Below are positions 41,297-50,172 of a DNA stretch of 64,000 nucleotides, one piece after another. Positions within the stretch are counted from its first letter, which is position 1, and each line of letters begins with the position of its first letter. Both the position numbers and the translations under genes were made by a program. The notes beneath the pieces are model-generated. The model was given only the letters and a program-made list of their open reading frames with translations. It made no database searches and was not told where the DNA came from. The stretch is from Ruegeria_C sp040830705. Lineage in GTDB: Bacteria; Pseudomonadota; Alphaproteobacteria; Rhodobacterales; Rhodobacteraceae. The stretch lies in contig JBFOME010000014.1 in assembly GCA_040830705.1 (NCBI GenBank), forward strand, positions 31,900-95,899. The letters are read 5' to 3'.

Positions 41297-43383
41297 GTTC
41301 TGTCGAGTCCGCTTTTTTTGGCCGCCTGACCTGGGATGCACTGCCCATCGCCGCGCTGATCAAAAGCCCCGGCGTGAATGAGATCGTCGCCAATGCCGCC
41401 GGTGCCATTCTGGTGCTTGGTGCGGCGGCGGTGCTGTTCCTGCTGAGCTATTTCAAGCTCTGGGGTCCGCTCTGGCGCGACTGGCTGACCAGCACCGATC
41501 ACAAGAAGATCGGCATCATGTATATCGTTTTTGCGCTGGTGATGCTGGCGCGCGGCGTGCTTGAGGGCGTGGTGATGCGCGCCCAGCAGGCCGCCGGCCC
41601 CGGTGACGGGTTTCTGGAGGCAGGGCATTTCGCCCAACTCTTCAGCACCCATGGCACGATCATGATCTTCTTTGTCGCCGTGCCCTTTGTGGTCGGCTTC
41701 ATCAACTTCATCATGCCTTTGCAGATCGGTGCGCGGGATGTGGCCTTTCCGGTGATGAACCAGATCAGCCTAGGGCTGACCGTCTCGGCGGGCATGATGC
41801 TGATGGTGTCGCTGGTGGTGGGCGAGTTCTCCACCGGCGGCTGGACCGCCTATCCACCCTATACCGGTGCCGCTTTCAACCCCGGTGTGGGGCCGGATTA
41901 CTGGATCTGGGCCATCGTGGTCTCGGGCGTGGGCACCACGCTCAGCGGAATAAATTTTGCCGTCACGATCTACAAGATGCGCGCGCCGGGGATGGGGTTT
42001 CTGCGTCTGCCCATGTTCTGCTGGACGGTGATCTGTAGCTCGATCCTGATCATCTTCGCCATGCCGCCGCTGGGGGTTGCCGCCCTGCTGCTGGCCGCCG
42101 ACAGGTATCTGGACTTCCACTTCTTCACCAATGACCTAGGCGGCAATATGATGAACTATGCCAACCTCTTCTGGCTTTTTGGCCACCCAGAGGTCTACCT
42201 GCTGGTTCTGCCCGCCTATGGCATCTATTCCGAGGTCTTCGCCACCTTCTCGGCCAAGAAGCTATACGGTTATATCTCGCTGGTCATCGCCACCATGTCG
42301 ATTGCCGTACTCAGCTTCACGGTCTGGCTGCACCATTTCTTCACCATGGGGCAAAGCGCGCTGATCAATGCGGTCTTCGGCGTGGCCACCATGCTGATCG
42401 CCATCCCGACCGGCGTGAAGGTTTATGACTGGATGGCCACCATGTATCGCGGTCGCATCCGTCTGTCGGTGCCGATGCTCTACGGCATCGGCTTTTTGAT
42501 CCTGTTTGTGATCGGCGGCCTCAGCGGTGTGATCCTGGCCAATCCGACCATCGATTTCCAGGTCCACAACACGCTGTTCCTGGTGGCACATTTCCACAAT
42601 GTGCTGCTGCCGGGCGTGCTGTTTGCGATGCTTGCAGGCGTCAATTACTGGTTTCCCAAGGCATTCGGGTTTCGGCTGGACGAGCGCTGGGGCCGGATTT
42701 CGGTCCTGCTCTGGGTGGTGGGGTTCATGTTCACCTTCCTGCCGCTCTATTTCGTGGGCCTGATGGGCATGCCGCGCCGGTCTTTCAGTTGGGAAGACCC
42801 CAGTTTCCATCCCTACATGATCGTGGCCGTGATCGGCGCGCTTATCATCCTGTCGGCCCTGCTGTCGGTGCTGGTGCAGCTTTACGTCAGCATCCGCGAC
42901 CGCGCGCAAAACCGGGTACCGGTGGGCGACCCATGGGATGGGCGCACGCTGGAATGGTCGATCCCGGCCCCGCCGCCTGCTTACAATTTCGCCGTGGTCC
43001 CGCAGGTCCGCGACCGCGACGCGTTTGCTGAGGCCAAGGAGAGCGGTACGGCCTACCAGAAGCCCACCGGCTATGACGATGTCGAGATGCCCAAGAACAC
43101 TCCAATTGGCTTCCTGCTCTGCGTGCTTAGCGGCGTGTGGATGTTTGCTCTGGTCTGGTGGATTTGGTGGCTGGTGCTGGGGGTCTCGGTCATGATGCTG
43201 CTGATCGTCATCGTCTGGACCTTCAACGCCGATACCGAGATCACGATACCCGCCGCGCAGATCAAGCAGGAACACGAGGCCTGGCTCGACCTTGTTGCAC
43301 GCACCCCCGCCGTGGACCGCGATGATGAGACCGCGCCCGCCAATCTGGGATATGCAAGACCGGACATGGAGGGCGCGACATGA
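41293..43383 (+). CDS. cyoB: Cytochrome bo3-type quinol oxidase subunit I
   Basis: 696 residues, about 15 transmembrane helices. Heme-copper ligands are present: the low-spin heme His in STHGTIMIFF, the CuB His-Tyr in WLFGHPEVYLLVLP, the His pair in VWLHHFFTMG, and the heme His pair in VAHFHNVLLPG. The quinol-site Arg (LARG) is kept, but the residue I align with Asp75 of E. coli CyoB is Glu (RGVLEG); the alignment is from memory. It couples ubiquinol oxidation to O2 reduction and proton pumping. It is slightly longer than E. coli CyoB at the C-terminus. Confidence 0.93.
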   Translation: MSSVESAFFGRLTWDALPIAALIKSPGVNEIVANAAGAILVLGAAAVLFLLSYFKLWGPLWRDWLTSTDHKKIGIMYIVFALVMLARGVLEGVVMRAQQAAGPGDGFLEAGHFAQLFSTHGTIMIFFVAVPFVVGFINFIMPLQIGARDVAFPVMNQISLGLTVSAGMMLMVSLVVGEFSTGGWTAYPPYTGAAFNPGVGPDYWIWAIVVSGVGTTLSGINFAVTIYKMRAPGMGFLRLPMFCWTVICSSILIIFAMPPLGVAALLLAADRYLDFHFFTNDLGGNMMNYANLFWLFGHPEVYLLVLPAYGIYSEVFATFSAKKLYGYISLVIATMSIAVLSFTVWLHHFFTMGQSALINAVFGVATMLIAIPTGVKVYDWMATMYRGRIRLSVPMLYGIGFLILFVIGGLSGVILANPTIDFQVHNTLFLVAHFHNVLLPGVLFAMLAGVNYWFPKAFGFRLDERWGRISVLLWVVGFMFTFLPLYFVGLMGMPRRSFSWEDPSFHPYMIVAVIGALIILSALLSVLVQLYVSIRDRAQNRVPVGDPWDGRTLEWSIPAPPPAYNFAVVPQVRDRDAFAEAKESGTAYQKPTGYDDVEMPKNTPIGFLLCVLSGVWMFALVWWIWWLVLGVSVMMLLIVIVWTFNADTEITIPAAQIKQEHEAWLDLVARTPAVDRDDETAPANLGYARPDMEGAT

Positions 43384-44012
43384 GCCATTCCGACACTCAC
43401 AGCTATCCCGGCATAAACCTCGGCGATATTCACCCCAGGAACCAGCAGCGGGTCGAGACCGCTCAGTTCGGCTTCTGGGTCTTCATCATGAGCGACCTGG
43501 TCTATTTCGGCCTGATGTTCGCCATCTACATCACCATGATCGACGCGCAGGCAGGCGGACCCGGCCCGCATGACCTCTTTGACCTGCGAAGCCTGTTCGC
43601 CCAGACCGTGCTGCTCCTGACCAGTTCGATGACCGTGGGGCTGGCCTCGCTGGCGCTGAAATATCATCTGGGGCTGAGGCGGGTGTATCTCTGGCTGGTG
43701 GTTACACTTCTGCTGGGGCTGGGATTCCTGACGCTGGAGATCATGGATTTCATGAACATGGCGGCCAAGGGCGGTATGCCACAGCGCAGCGGGTTCCTGT
43801 CGGCGTTCTACGGTCTGGTGCCGCTGCACGGGCTGCATGTGGCGACCGGGTGCCTGTGGCTGGTGATCCTGATGATCCAGATGCGGGTGATCGGGGTGAC
43901 CGACCAGATCAAATCGCGGCTGATGCGGTTTGGTCTCTTCTGGCACTTCCTCGACCTGATCTGGATCGGCATTTTCACCATCGTCTATTTCGGAGGGCTG
44001 GCCTATGGATGA
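43380..44012 (+). CDS. cyoC: Cytochrome bo3-type quinol oxidase subunit III
   Basis: 210 residues, five transmembrane helices, with FGFWVFIMSDLVYFGLMFAIYITM and the C-terminal FWHFLDLIWIGIFTIVYFGG characteristic of heme-copper oxidase subunit III in quinol oxidases. It overlaps cyoB by four bases and cyoD by eight, so translation of the whole set is coupled. Confidence 0.92.
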   Translation: MSHSDTHSYPGINLGDIHPRNQQRVETAQFGFWVFIMSDLVYFGLMFAIYITMIDAQAGGPGPHDLFDLRSLFAQTVLLLTSSMTVGLASLALKYHLGLRRVYLWLVVTLLLGLGFLTLEIMDFMNMAAKGGMPQRSGFLSAFYGLVPLHGLHVATGCLWLVILMIQMRVIGVTDQIKSRLMRFGLFWHFLDLIWIGIFTIVYFGGLAYG

Positions 44013-44334
44013 CAAACACGCCATGCACGCGCGCGAGCGCAGCCGCTATATCCGCGGCTTCCTGTTTGCGCTGGCACTTACCATGACGGCGTTTGGGATC
44101 GGCCATCTCTACGGGCCGCAAACCCGGTTCGTCTATCTCGCCATCGGGGTGCTGGGACTGCTGCAACTGATCGTACAACTGGCCTATTTCTTGCATATCG
44201 ACCGCCGCCGCGACAGCCGCGAGGATCTGGACCTGATCCTGTTTTCAACGCTTGTTCTGCTGATCATCATCCTCGGCACGGTCTGGATTCTGGGCGATCT
44301 GCACATGCGGATGCATATGGGCATGCAGATGTAG
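44005..44334 (+). CDS. cyoD: Cytochrome bo3-type quinol oxidase subunit IV
   Basis: 109 residues, three transmembrane helices, matching CyoD in size and in AYFLHIDRRRDSREDLDLILFSTLVLLIIILGTVWILGDLHMRMH, ending in a Met/His-rich tail (MRMHMGMQM). It is the last gene of the operon. The heme O synthase gene cyoE, which follows cyoD in many proteobacteria, is absent; a cluster of palindromes comes next. Confidence 0.92.
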   Translation: MDDKHAMHARERSRYIRGFLFALALTMTAFGIGHLYGPQTRFVYLAIGVLGLLQLIVQLAYFLHIDRRRDSREDLDLILFSTLVLLIIILGTVWILGDLHMRMHMGMQM

Positions 44335-44345
44335 AACCGGCGCAA

Positions 44346-44367
44346 CAAGGCGTTTCGAAACGCCTTG
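44346..44367. repeat. Perfect 22-bp palindrome downstream of cyoD (first of a cluster)
   Basis: Arms CAAGGCG and CGCCTTG flank TTTCGAAA, giving perfect two-fold symmetry over 22 bases. A related palindrome lies at 44404-44425, and an imperfect one between them at 44382-44399. The direct repeat TTGCAAAGCGC occurs at 44365-44375 and 44388-44398. Confidence 0.7.
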
Positions 44368-44403
44368 CAAAGCGCTTTTCACGCGGTTTGCAAAGCGCGT
44401 TTC

Positions 44404-44429
44404 CAAGGCCATTCGAATGGCCTTGTTTT
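44404..44429 (+). terminator. Intrinsic terminator of the cyo operon
   Basis: A perfect 22-bp palindrome (44404-44425) with arms CAAGGCCA and TGGCCTTG around TTCGAA, followed directly by TTTT (44426-44429). It lies between the convergent cyoD and aldo/keto reductase genes. The outer bases CAAGG...CCTTG are identical to the palindrome at 44346, suggesting duplicated or co-evolved hairpins. Confidence 0.65.
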
Positions 44430-44445
44430 CCTCAAACGCCTGCCC

Positions 44446-45432
44446 CTATCGCGCCTGATCCTTTATCTCGGGACTGCGCGGCAGCAAAGCGTCGATCTCG
44501 GCCATCACCGCTGGTGGCAGCGGACCGAAGCTCAAAGCGCCTGCGCTGTCGATGATCTGCTCCGCTGTCCGCGCGCCGGGCAGCGGGATGCACGCAGGTG
44601 ACCTGCTCCAAAGCCAGCAGATCGCACCCTGCGCAAGGCTGCGTCCGCCCGATAGCAACAGTTCGCGCACCGCATCGAGCCGCGCCAAAAACTCCGGGTT
44701 GGGTCGCCCCTGGCTGAAATAAGCCACCCAATTCTGGTCAGTCGCCCGGACATCATCATCCGGCAACACGTTATCGACCCCGTAACCTCCACCCAGCAGC
44801 CCCATCGCGAGCGGGGAGCGGATCAGCGGCGTCAGACCACGCGCGTCCAGCGCAGCTCGCATCCTCGGGGCATCGAGAAAAACGTTCATCGCATGTTCGA
44901 CCGCCACGAAACCCGCGCGATCTGCCATTGCCTCGGCACTTGCGGTGAAATCGGTGCTCCAGCCATAACCCCTGATCTTGCCCGCCGCACGAGCGCGCTC
45001 CATCTGATCGAAAAGCAGCTCTGCCAAAGCGACATCCATGTCATTCACATGCAACAGCAGGATGTCGATGCAATCGCGGTCAAGCCGGTCGAGGCACCGG
45101 TCGATGGCGGGCATCACATGGGACGGATCGGGATCAGGTTCACCCACCTGTTTGGTCGCTTCGTCGATCCTGAGCCCGATCTTGCTGACAATCATCGCCT
45201 CGCTGCGCCCGCGCAGGGCCTTGGCCAGAAGCCGGTCAGCGTGACCCGCCCCATAGGCGGCGGCGGTGTCAAAAAGGTGAATGCCCGCATCCAACGCGGC
45301 ATGAATTGCCCGGATCGCCTCCGTGTCATCGCTGCGGGAATAGCCCAGAGAGGTGTCCCCGTTGAACATGGCGCCGCCGATTGGCCAGCATCCCATGCCC
45401 ATCAGGGTCGTGTTTTGTTCAAATAAGGTCAT
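44446..45432 (-). CDS. Aldo/keto reductase family oxidoreductase
   Basis: 328 residues. The start at 45432 follows AAAGGAG; longer frames have no ribosome site. Catalytic residues fit D55, Y60 (FDTAAAYGAGHADRLL), K84 (IVSKIG) and the His of LLLHVND. It belongs to the group of oxidoreductases acting on aldehydes, ketones or sugar lactones with NADPH. It is divergent from a LysR gene with 81 bases between starts, which implies specific induction. The substrate is unknown. Confidence 0.87.
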   Translation of the reverse strand: MTLFEQNTTLMGMGCWPIGGAMFNGDTSLGYSRSDDTEAIRAIHAALDAGIHLFDTAAAYGAGHADRLLAKALRGRSEAMIVSKIGLRIDEATKQVGEPDPDPSHVMPAIDRCLDRLDRDCIDILLLHVNDMDVALAELLFDQMERARAAGKIRGYGWSTDFTASAEAMADRAGFVAVEHAMNVFLDAPRMRAALDARGLTPLIRSPLAMGLLGGGYGVDNVLPDDDVRATDQNWVAYFSQGRPNPEFLARLDAVRELLLSGGRSLAQGAICWLWSRSPACIPLPGARTAEQIIDSAGALSFGPLPPAVMAEIDALLPRSPEIKDQAR

Positions 45433-45513
45433 TGCTGCGGTCTCCTTTGTTTTGAAGACAGCCTGCCCCTCTGTCTCTGGAACATCCACGAACGTTATTG
45501 TAGTTATCATTTC

Positions 45514-46335
45514 ATGAATGAAACGATGATGGATTGGGATGATCTGCGCCTTTTCCTCGCTGTGGCACGGGGTGGCGGGCTGGCGGCGGGCTCTGATGCG
45601 ACCGGTAAAAGCGCGCCGACGCTTGGGCGGCGCATGGTGGCGCTGGAAAAGCGGCTCGGGGCCGAGCTGTTTGTTCGGCTGCCGCGCGGATACGCGCTGA
45701 CCAACCAGGGCGAAGCGCTGCTGGCAAGGCTTGCCGAGGTCGAAAGCCGTATCGTGCCGCTTACCGATATGGGCGACGCGCGCAAGCCGCTGGTCAAGCT
45801 CTCGGCGGGCACATGGATGACCCACCTGCTCTGCCGCAAGGCGCAGGCGCTGACCGGGGGGGATGTGGCGATCCGCTTTATCTCGGCCGATCATGTGCTC
45901 GACATTCGGCGCCGTGATGCGGTGATTGGCATCCGCAACCAGCGCCCCGACCAGATCGGCTTGGCCTGCCGCCGGGTTGGCAAGGTCAGCTTTGCCTCCT
46001 ATGCGACCGGGCCAGAGGTCACGACGTGGGTGCGGGTCATGGGCCAGACGCCCTCAGCGCGGTGGGTCGCACAGGCGAGCGCCGGGCAATCGGTGATCGA
46101 AGTCACCGGTCCCCGTAGCGCGCTCGACCTCGCGCAGGCTGGCGCAGCACGGGCTGTGCTGCCCTGTTTTATCGGGGACCACGCGGATGGGCTGACGCGC
46201 ATCTCGGACCCGATCGAGGATCTCGCCCATGATCAATGGCTGGTGACGCATGAGGAAGAGCGGTTCGCGCCCGAGGTCCGAACGGTGATACGGAGGGTCG
46301 AGGCGCTGCTGCAGGATCTGCACTGCACTCGATAA
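45514..46335 (+). CDS. LysR-family transcriptional regulator
   Basis: 273 residues, a short LysR protein. The HTH is DDLRLFLAVARGGGLAAGSDATGKSAPTLGRRMVALEKRLGAELFVRLPRGYALT. The effector domain is compact, like that of the regulator at 547, and the two resemble each other in the stretch around GARAVLPCFIGDHADGLTRISDP. Divergent orientation marks the aldo/keto reductase gene as its probable target. Confidence 0.87.
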   Translation: MNETMMDWDDLRLFLAVARGGGLAAGSDATGKSAPTLGRRMVALEKRLGAELFVRLPRGYALTNQGEALLARLAEVESRIVPLTDMGDARKPLVKLSAGTWMTHLLCRKAQALTGGDVAIRFISADHVLDIRRRDAVIGIRNQRPDQIGLACRRVGKVSFASYATGPEVTTWVRVMGQTPSARWVAQASAGQSVIEVTGPRSALDLAQAGAARAVLPCFIGDHADGLTRISDPIEDLAHDQWLVTHEEERFAPEVRTVIRRVEALLQDLHCTR

Positions 46336-46474
46336 GCGCGGCACTCAGGCATCCCCATGACAATACATCTGGCCAACCGAAACATGCCGGTCAGTGGGCC
46401 AACCCTTTGCAAAGCAGTGGTCATTGCCGCCGGGTTCGGGCATATCCCGATGAGGATGTAGCGCAGGAGATCCC

Positions 46475-47350
46475 ATGAGCCAGATTATCCACTCGCTGAG
46501 CGACGTGTCCGACCGGTACCGCGCGCTGTTTGTCGACCTCTGGGGCTGTGTTCATAATGGCGTGACCGCCTTTCCCGACGCGGTTGAGGCGCTGAAAGCC
46601 TATCGCGCACGCGGCGGCATCGTGGTGCTGGTCACCAATTCACCCAAACCGCGCGCCGGGGTGATGACCCAGCTTGAAGGGTTCGACGTGCCACGCGACT
46701 CCTATGACACCATCGCCACCAGTGGCGATTCCGCCCGCTCGGCCATGTTCCGGGGCGCTGTCGGGCAAAAGGTCTATTTCATGGGCGAGCCCCGCCGGGA
46801 TGCAGGTTTCTTTGAGCCGCTGCATATTCTGGAGAACCCGGTGCAGATCGAACGCGTGCCGCTGCGCGAGGCCGAGGGCATCGTCTGTTGCGGCCCCTTC
46901 GATCCGATGGCCCATCCGGATGTGAACCGGGCCGATTTCCTCTATGCCAAACAAATGGGGATGAAACTGCTCTGCGCCAATCCCGACATCGTCGTGGACC
47001 GGGGAGAGGTGCGGGAATGGTGCGCCGGTGCGCTGGCGAAACTCTATACCGAGATGGGAGGCGAAAGCCTCTATTTCGGCAAACCGCACCCACCGATCTA
47101 CGACCTCGCCCGTCGCCGATTGCTCAGCCTCGGCCACGATATTCCTGATACCGAAATCCTCGCTATCGGAGACGGTGTGCTGACCGATATCGCTGGCGGG
47201 ATGGGCGAAGGGATCGATTCGCTTTTCATCAGCGGCGGGCTGGCGGCAACCGAGACCAACACCCATCACGACCCCGACCCGGAGGCGCTTGAAGCCTATC
47301 TGGCGCGGGAAAAGTCAAATCCCACATACACGATCGGATTTCTTCGCTAG
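46475..47350 (+). CDS. HAD-superfamily hydrolase (TIGR01459 type, class IIA)
   Basis: 291 residues. FVDLWGCVHNGVTAFPDAVEAL is the first HAD motif in the altered form typical of TIGR01459 proteins; LVTNSPKPR and AIGDGVLTDIAGGMGEGIDSLFISGG are motifs II and III/IV. Members are predicted sugar- or nucleotide-phosphatases of unknown substrate, common in alphaproteobacteria. The ribosome site AGGAG precedes the ATG. It stands alone, with the MaoC-like gene following on the same strand. Confidence 0.87.
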   Translation: MSQIIHSLSDVSDRYRALFVDLWGCVHNGVTAFPDAVEALKAYRARGGIVVLVTNSPKPRAGVMTQLEGFDVPRDSYDTIATSGDSARSAMFRGAVGQKVYFMGEPRRDAGFFEPLHILENPVQIERVPLREAEGIVCCGPFDPMAHPDVNRADFLYAKQMGMKLLCANPDIVVDRGEVREWCAGALAKLYTEMGGESLYFGKPHPPIYDLARRRLLSLGHDIPDTEILAIGDGVLTDIAGGMGEGIDSLFISGGLAATETNTHHDPDPEALEAYLAREKSNPTYTIGFLR

Positions 47351-47455
47351 CGCAGAAATATCTTGATTTTCTGCGGGTGCGAAGTAATAAAATTACCCAC
47401 GTGATCAGAATCACGCCAGTTAATTACCGCCACGATGGCGGAAGACGAGGGTGAC

Positions 47456-47899
47456 ATGTTGGACAACCTGCCGCGCGGAACGATTTGTATCGAAGATATC
47501 GAGATGGGCATGAGCCGCCATCTCAACAAAGTCGTGACCGATGAGGACATTGAGATGTTCGCTCAGATCTCGACCGACCGAAACCCGGTGCATCTGGACG
47601 ATGACTATGCCCGCGACACCATTTTCGAGGGTCGGATCGCCCACGGGATGCTGACGGCGGGGTTGATCTCGGCGGTGATCGGCGAGCAGCTTCCCGGCCA
47701 CGGCACGGTCTATATGGGCCAGTCGCTGAAATTCCTCGCCCCAGTTCGGCCCGGCGACATGGTCTATACCGAGGTCACCGTCATCGATATCGACCACTCT
47801 AAGCGCCGTGTGAAACTGGACTGTCATTGTTCGGTGGATGGCAAGAAGGTCCTGGCGGGCGAAGCGATGGTGCTGGCACCAAGCCGTAAGTTCGACTGA
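47456..47899 (+). CDS. MaoC-family hotdog-fold hydratase
   Basis: 147 residues. The hydratase-2 motif is seen as DRNPVHLDDDYARDTIFEGRIAHGML, with Asp and His as the catalytic pair, followed by the hotdog strands MGQSLKFLAPVRPGDMVYTEVTVIDID. Members hydrate enoyl-CoA substrates in fatty-acid or polyhydroxyalkanoate metabolism. ATG 47456 is chosen for GAGG just upstream rather than an earlier in-frame ATG. Confidence 0.87.
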   Translation: MLDNLPRGTICIEDIEMGMSRHLNKVVTDEDIEMFAQISTDRNPVHLDDDYARDTIFEGRIAHGMLTAGLISAVIGEQLPGHGTVYMGQSLKFLAPVRPGDMVYTEVTVIDIDHSKRRVKLDCHCSVDGKKVLAGEAMVLAPSRKFD

Positions 47900-47975
47900 T
47901 CCGAACCCTTTGATCTTGCAAGGAACAACACCGGCGGCTTAGCTGCGCCGGTGTTGATGTTTGACAGGAGATACC

Positions 47976-48380
47976 ATGCAGGTGAAGGGCGGCTGCCATT
48001 GCGGCGCGATCAGGTTCGAGGCCGAGGCCGATCCGGCACGCACGCGGATTTGTCATTGTACCGATTGCCAGCGCCTTTCCGGCTCGCCCTTTCGGGTGGT
48101 TGTGCCGGTTTCGGAGAGCGATTTCAAACTGACCGAGGGCACACCGCGGATCTATCGCAAGACTGCTGCAAGCGGCGCGATCCGGCAGCAAGCCTTCTGT
48201 GCCGATTGCGGCGCGCCGCTCTATGCCACCTCAGACGACGCGCCACCGCGCAAAATCGGGATCCGGGTTGGCGCACTGGATCGGGCAGAGGCCTTTGTTC
48301 CCCAGCGGCAGTTCTGGACCCGCTCGGCGCTTGGTTGGCTGGGCGATCTTTCAAATATCGAAGCCTTCGACGAACAGTAA
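47976..48380 (+). CDS. GFA-family zinc protein (Gfa/CENP-V fold)
   Basis: 134 residues. Zinc cysteines occur as C7-x-C9 (GGCHCGAIRF), C26-x-C28-x2-C31 (CHCTDCQRLSG) and the pair in FCADCGAPLY, the full set for a Gfa/CENP-V fold protein. The family is named for glutathione-dependent formaldehyde activation, but most members have no proven reaction. The ribosome site AGGAG precedes the ATG. Confidence 0.87.
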   Translation: MQVKGGCHCGAIRFEAEADPARTRICHCTDCQRLSGSPFRVVVPVSESDFKLTEGTPRIYRKTAASGAIRQQAFCADCGAPLYATSDDAPPRKIGIRVGALDRAEAFVPQRQFWTRSALGWLGDLSNIEAFDEQ

Positions 48381-48655
48381 CCCATGCGCCATTGCCCGCC
48401 ACCGGCAAGGCCGGGGCGGTGCATCCCGTGAGGGGAGCGCAAGAAAGATAAAATCGGTGGCGCCACCTGTTGCGGAGTCGGAATCGGGGCGTCACCCCCG
48501 CTCGGCCAACCGGTCGGTCGAGACCCCTGCCAAAGGGTCCTGTTCCACATCTGTTGCGACACGCTGAGCCCCGACGGGGTTCAGGTGAAGGATCGATCGC
48601 AGCCACCCTGCACGCGACACCGTTCCTATCCGGTAACCCGGGCGCGCGTTGCGTG
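48381..48655. other. 275-base GC-rich spacer, no gene recognised
   Basis: This lies between convergent genes. It has many short self-complementary stretches (GGTGGCGCCACC at 48456-48467, CCCCGACGGGG at 48569-48579) and no credible reading frame. A structured RNA is possible, but it does not match the 4.5S, RNase P or tmRNA core motifs that I know. Confidence 0.35.
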
Positions 48656-49465
48656 TCAGACCCGCGACCAGAAACGCGTGATCTCATCGGCCACGCGCGC
48701 CGCATCGGTCAACGGGGCCATGTGCCCGGTGCCCTCTACAATGGTGCTGACGGCGTCCGGCAGTCGCCGGGCCAGGCCCGTATTCGCGGCCCCGGTGATC
48801 GCAGGGGAATGCGCGCCCCGCAGCAGAAGCGCCGGAGCGGTCACGCGATCCAGCCCACCGGGGCGCAGCAGCCCGTGCGGGTCCTGCGTGATCTGGGAAT
48901 TGGCATCCGCCAGAATTGCCACCCCGCGCGTCATGGCTGCGCGCGTCGTTTCGGCAAGGTCACGCCAGCGTGTCCCGCCTGCCCCCCAAAGCGCGTTGAA
49001 AACCCGCGCCGCAGTTTCGGGATCGCCGACAGCAAGCGCGTCATGGACCGGTTGCATGCCTTTTGCATCAGCCACGGTCACCTCGGGCTGGTCCTGTTTG
49101 ACGACCGCAAAGAACACCGGTTCGAACAGCACAAGGCTGCGCACAAGCTCGGGTCGCTGAACCGCGAGATGCAGGGCAACCACGCCGCCAAAGGAATGCC
49201 CGATCAGATCCATCGGCTCGCTCAGCAATGCGCTGCCGGCCTCGATCACGCGATCCAGGACGCTGTCCTGCCCATCCCAATCCGGGCTGCGCCCATGCGA
49301 GGGCATATCAGGCGCCGTCACCGTGACACCCGCGCCAAGTCCCTGGGCCAGCCCCCGCAGTGCACCGGAATGCGCCATGGTGCAGTGAAACGCCAGTACC
49401 TGCCGCGCGCCACGCCCAAGCCGCCGCACGTGAAGCCCATGTGCCACGGCGGGCAGATCTGTCAC
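48656..49465 (-). CDS. Alpha/beta hydrolase
   Basis: 269 residues. The nucleophile elbow is G89-H-S91-F-G-G, with an N-terminal oxyanion region (VLAFHCTMAHSGALRGLAQGL) and a C-terminal His in EGTGHMAPL. An esterase, lactonase or C-C hydrolase activity is possible. The start overlaps the upstream DsbA-like isomerase gene by ATGA, so both may act on one aromatic or lactone substrate. Confidence 0.85.
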   Translation of the reverse strand: MTDLPAVAHGLHVRRLGRGARQVLAFHCTMAHSGALRGLAQGLGAGVTVTAPDMPSHGRSPDWDGQDSVLDRVIEAGSALLSEPMDLIGHSFGGVVALHLAVQRPELVRSLVLFEPVFFAVVKQDQPEVTVADAKGMQPVHDALAVGDPETAARVFNALWGAGGTRWRDLAETTRAAMTRGVAILADANSQITQDPHGLLRPGGLDRVTAPALLLRGAHSPAITGAANTGLARRLPDAVSTIVEGTGHMAPLTDAARVADEITRFWSRV

Positions 49466-50064
49466 TTCGCCTGCCCGGCCAGATGCCGGTCCAGATCATC
49501 CAGCCGGTCCTGTCCCCAGAAACGCTGATCATCAGCAGTGATGTAAAAGGGCGCGCCGAACACGCCACGCTCCACCGCCTCTTCCAGATTGGCCGCGTAG
49601 GTCTCGGCGCCCACAAGCAGGCCGCTATCGGCAAGGCCCGGATCAAACCCCGCGCCTTCGAGGCAGCCGCGGATCACCGCGTCATCGGCAATGTCTTTCT
49701 CTTCGGCCCAGACAGCACGCAGGATCGCATGGCAGAGCCCGCCCAGATCACCGCCGCCCGCCTTGGCCGCCGCGATGATCGCGTAAGACGAGGGAGCCGC
49801 GTTGGTCGGCCAATGGGCCGGTTGCAGGTTGAACGCCATGCCCAGCTTGTCGGATTGACGCTGCATCTCTTGCAGACGGTATTCCTGACGCGAGACATGT
49901 CGGTCCTTTGGCGGGGTGCCGCCGGTGCGCCCGAACAGGGACACGATATCGATCGGCTTATAGGCGATTGTTGCGCCATGCTTGTCGGCGATCTCCTCCA
50001 GCCGGGTACCGGCAAGATAGGAATATGGCGACAATGTCGCAAAAAAGTAGTCAATGTCGGCCAT
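49462..50064 (-). CDS. DsbA-like 2-hydroxychromene-2-carboxylate isomerase family protein
   Basis: 200 residues from ATG 50064, which follows GGAG at good spacing; other in-frame ATGs occur upstream. DIDYFFATLSPYSYLAGTRL is the start of the kappa-class GST/HCCA isomerase fold, with Ser rather than Cys at the active position, and IAYKPIDIVSLFGRTGG and GVFGAPFYITADDQRFWGQDRLDDL complete it. Members isomerise aromatic catabolites with glutathione. It is coupled to the alpha/beta hydrolase gene. Confidence 0.85.
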   Translation of the reverse strand: MADIDYFFATLSPYSYLAGTRLEEIADKHGATIAYKPIDIVSLFGRTGGTPPKDRHVSRQEYRLQEMQRQSDKLGMAFNLQPAHWPTNAAPSSYAIIAAAKAGGGDLGGLCHAILRAVWAEEKDIADDAVIRGCLEGAGFDPGLADSGLLVGAETYAANLEEAVERGVFGAPFYITADDQRFWGQDRLDDLDRHLAGQAK

Positions 50065-50172
50065 CGGCAATTTCTCCATCACGCTCTCTTTGCCGGACGG
50101 TAAGCCCATGCTAAGCGGTGTCAACATCACGAATCTGTCACATTCGACACCGCTGCCTCGGGGATTCTCCAT

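Noticed and set aside
42262..43275. A 337-codon open frame on the minus strand
   Set aside because: It is antisense to cyoB, is His/Gln/Asp-rich and has no family features.
48381..48655. SRP 4.5S RNA, RNase P RNA or tmRNA in the spacer
   Set aside because: The conserved core motifs of these RNAs are not present on either strand.
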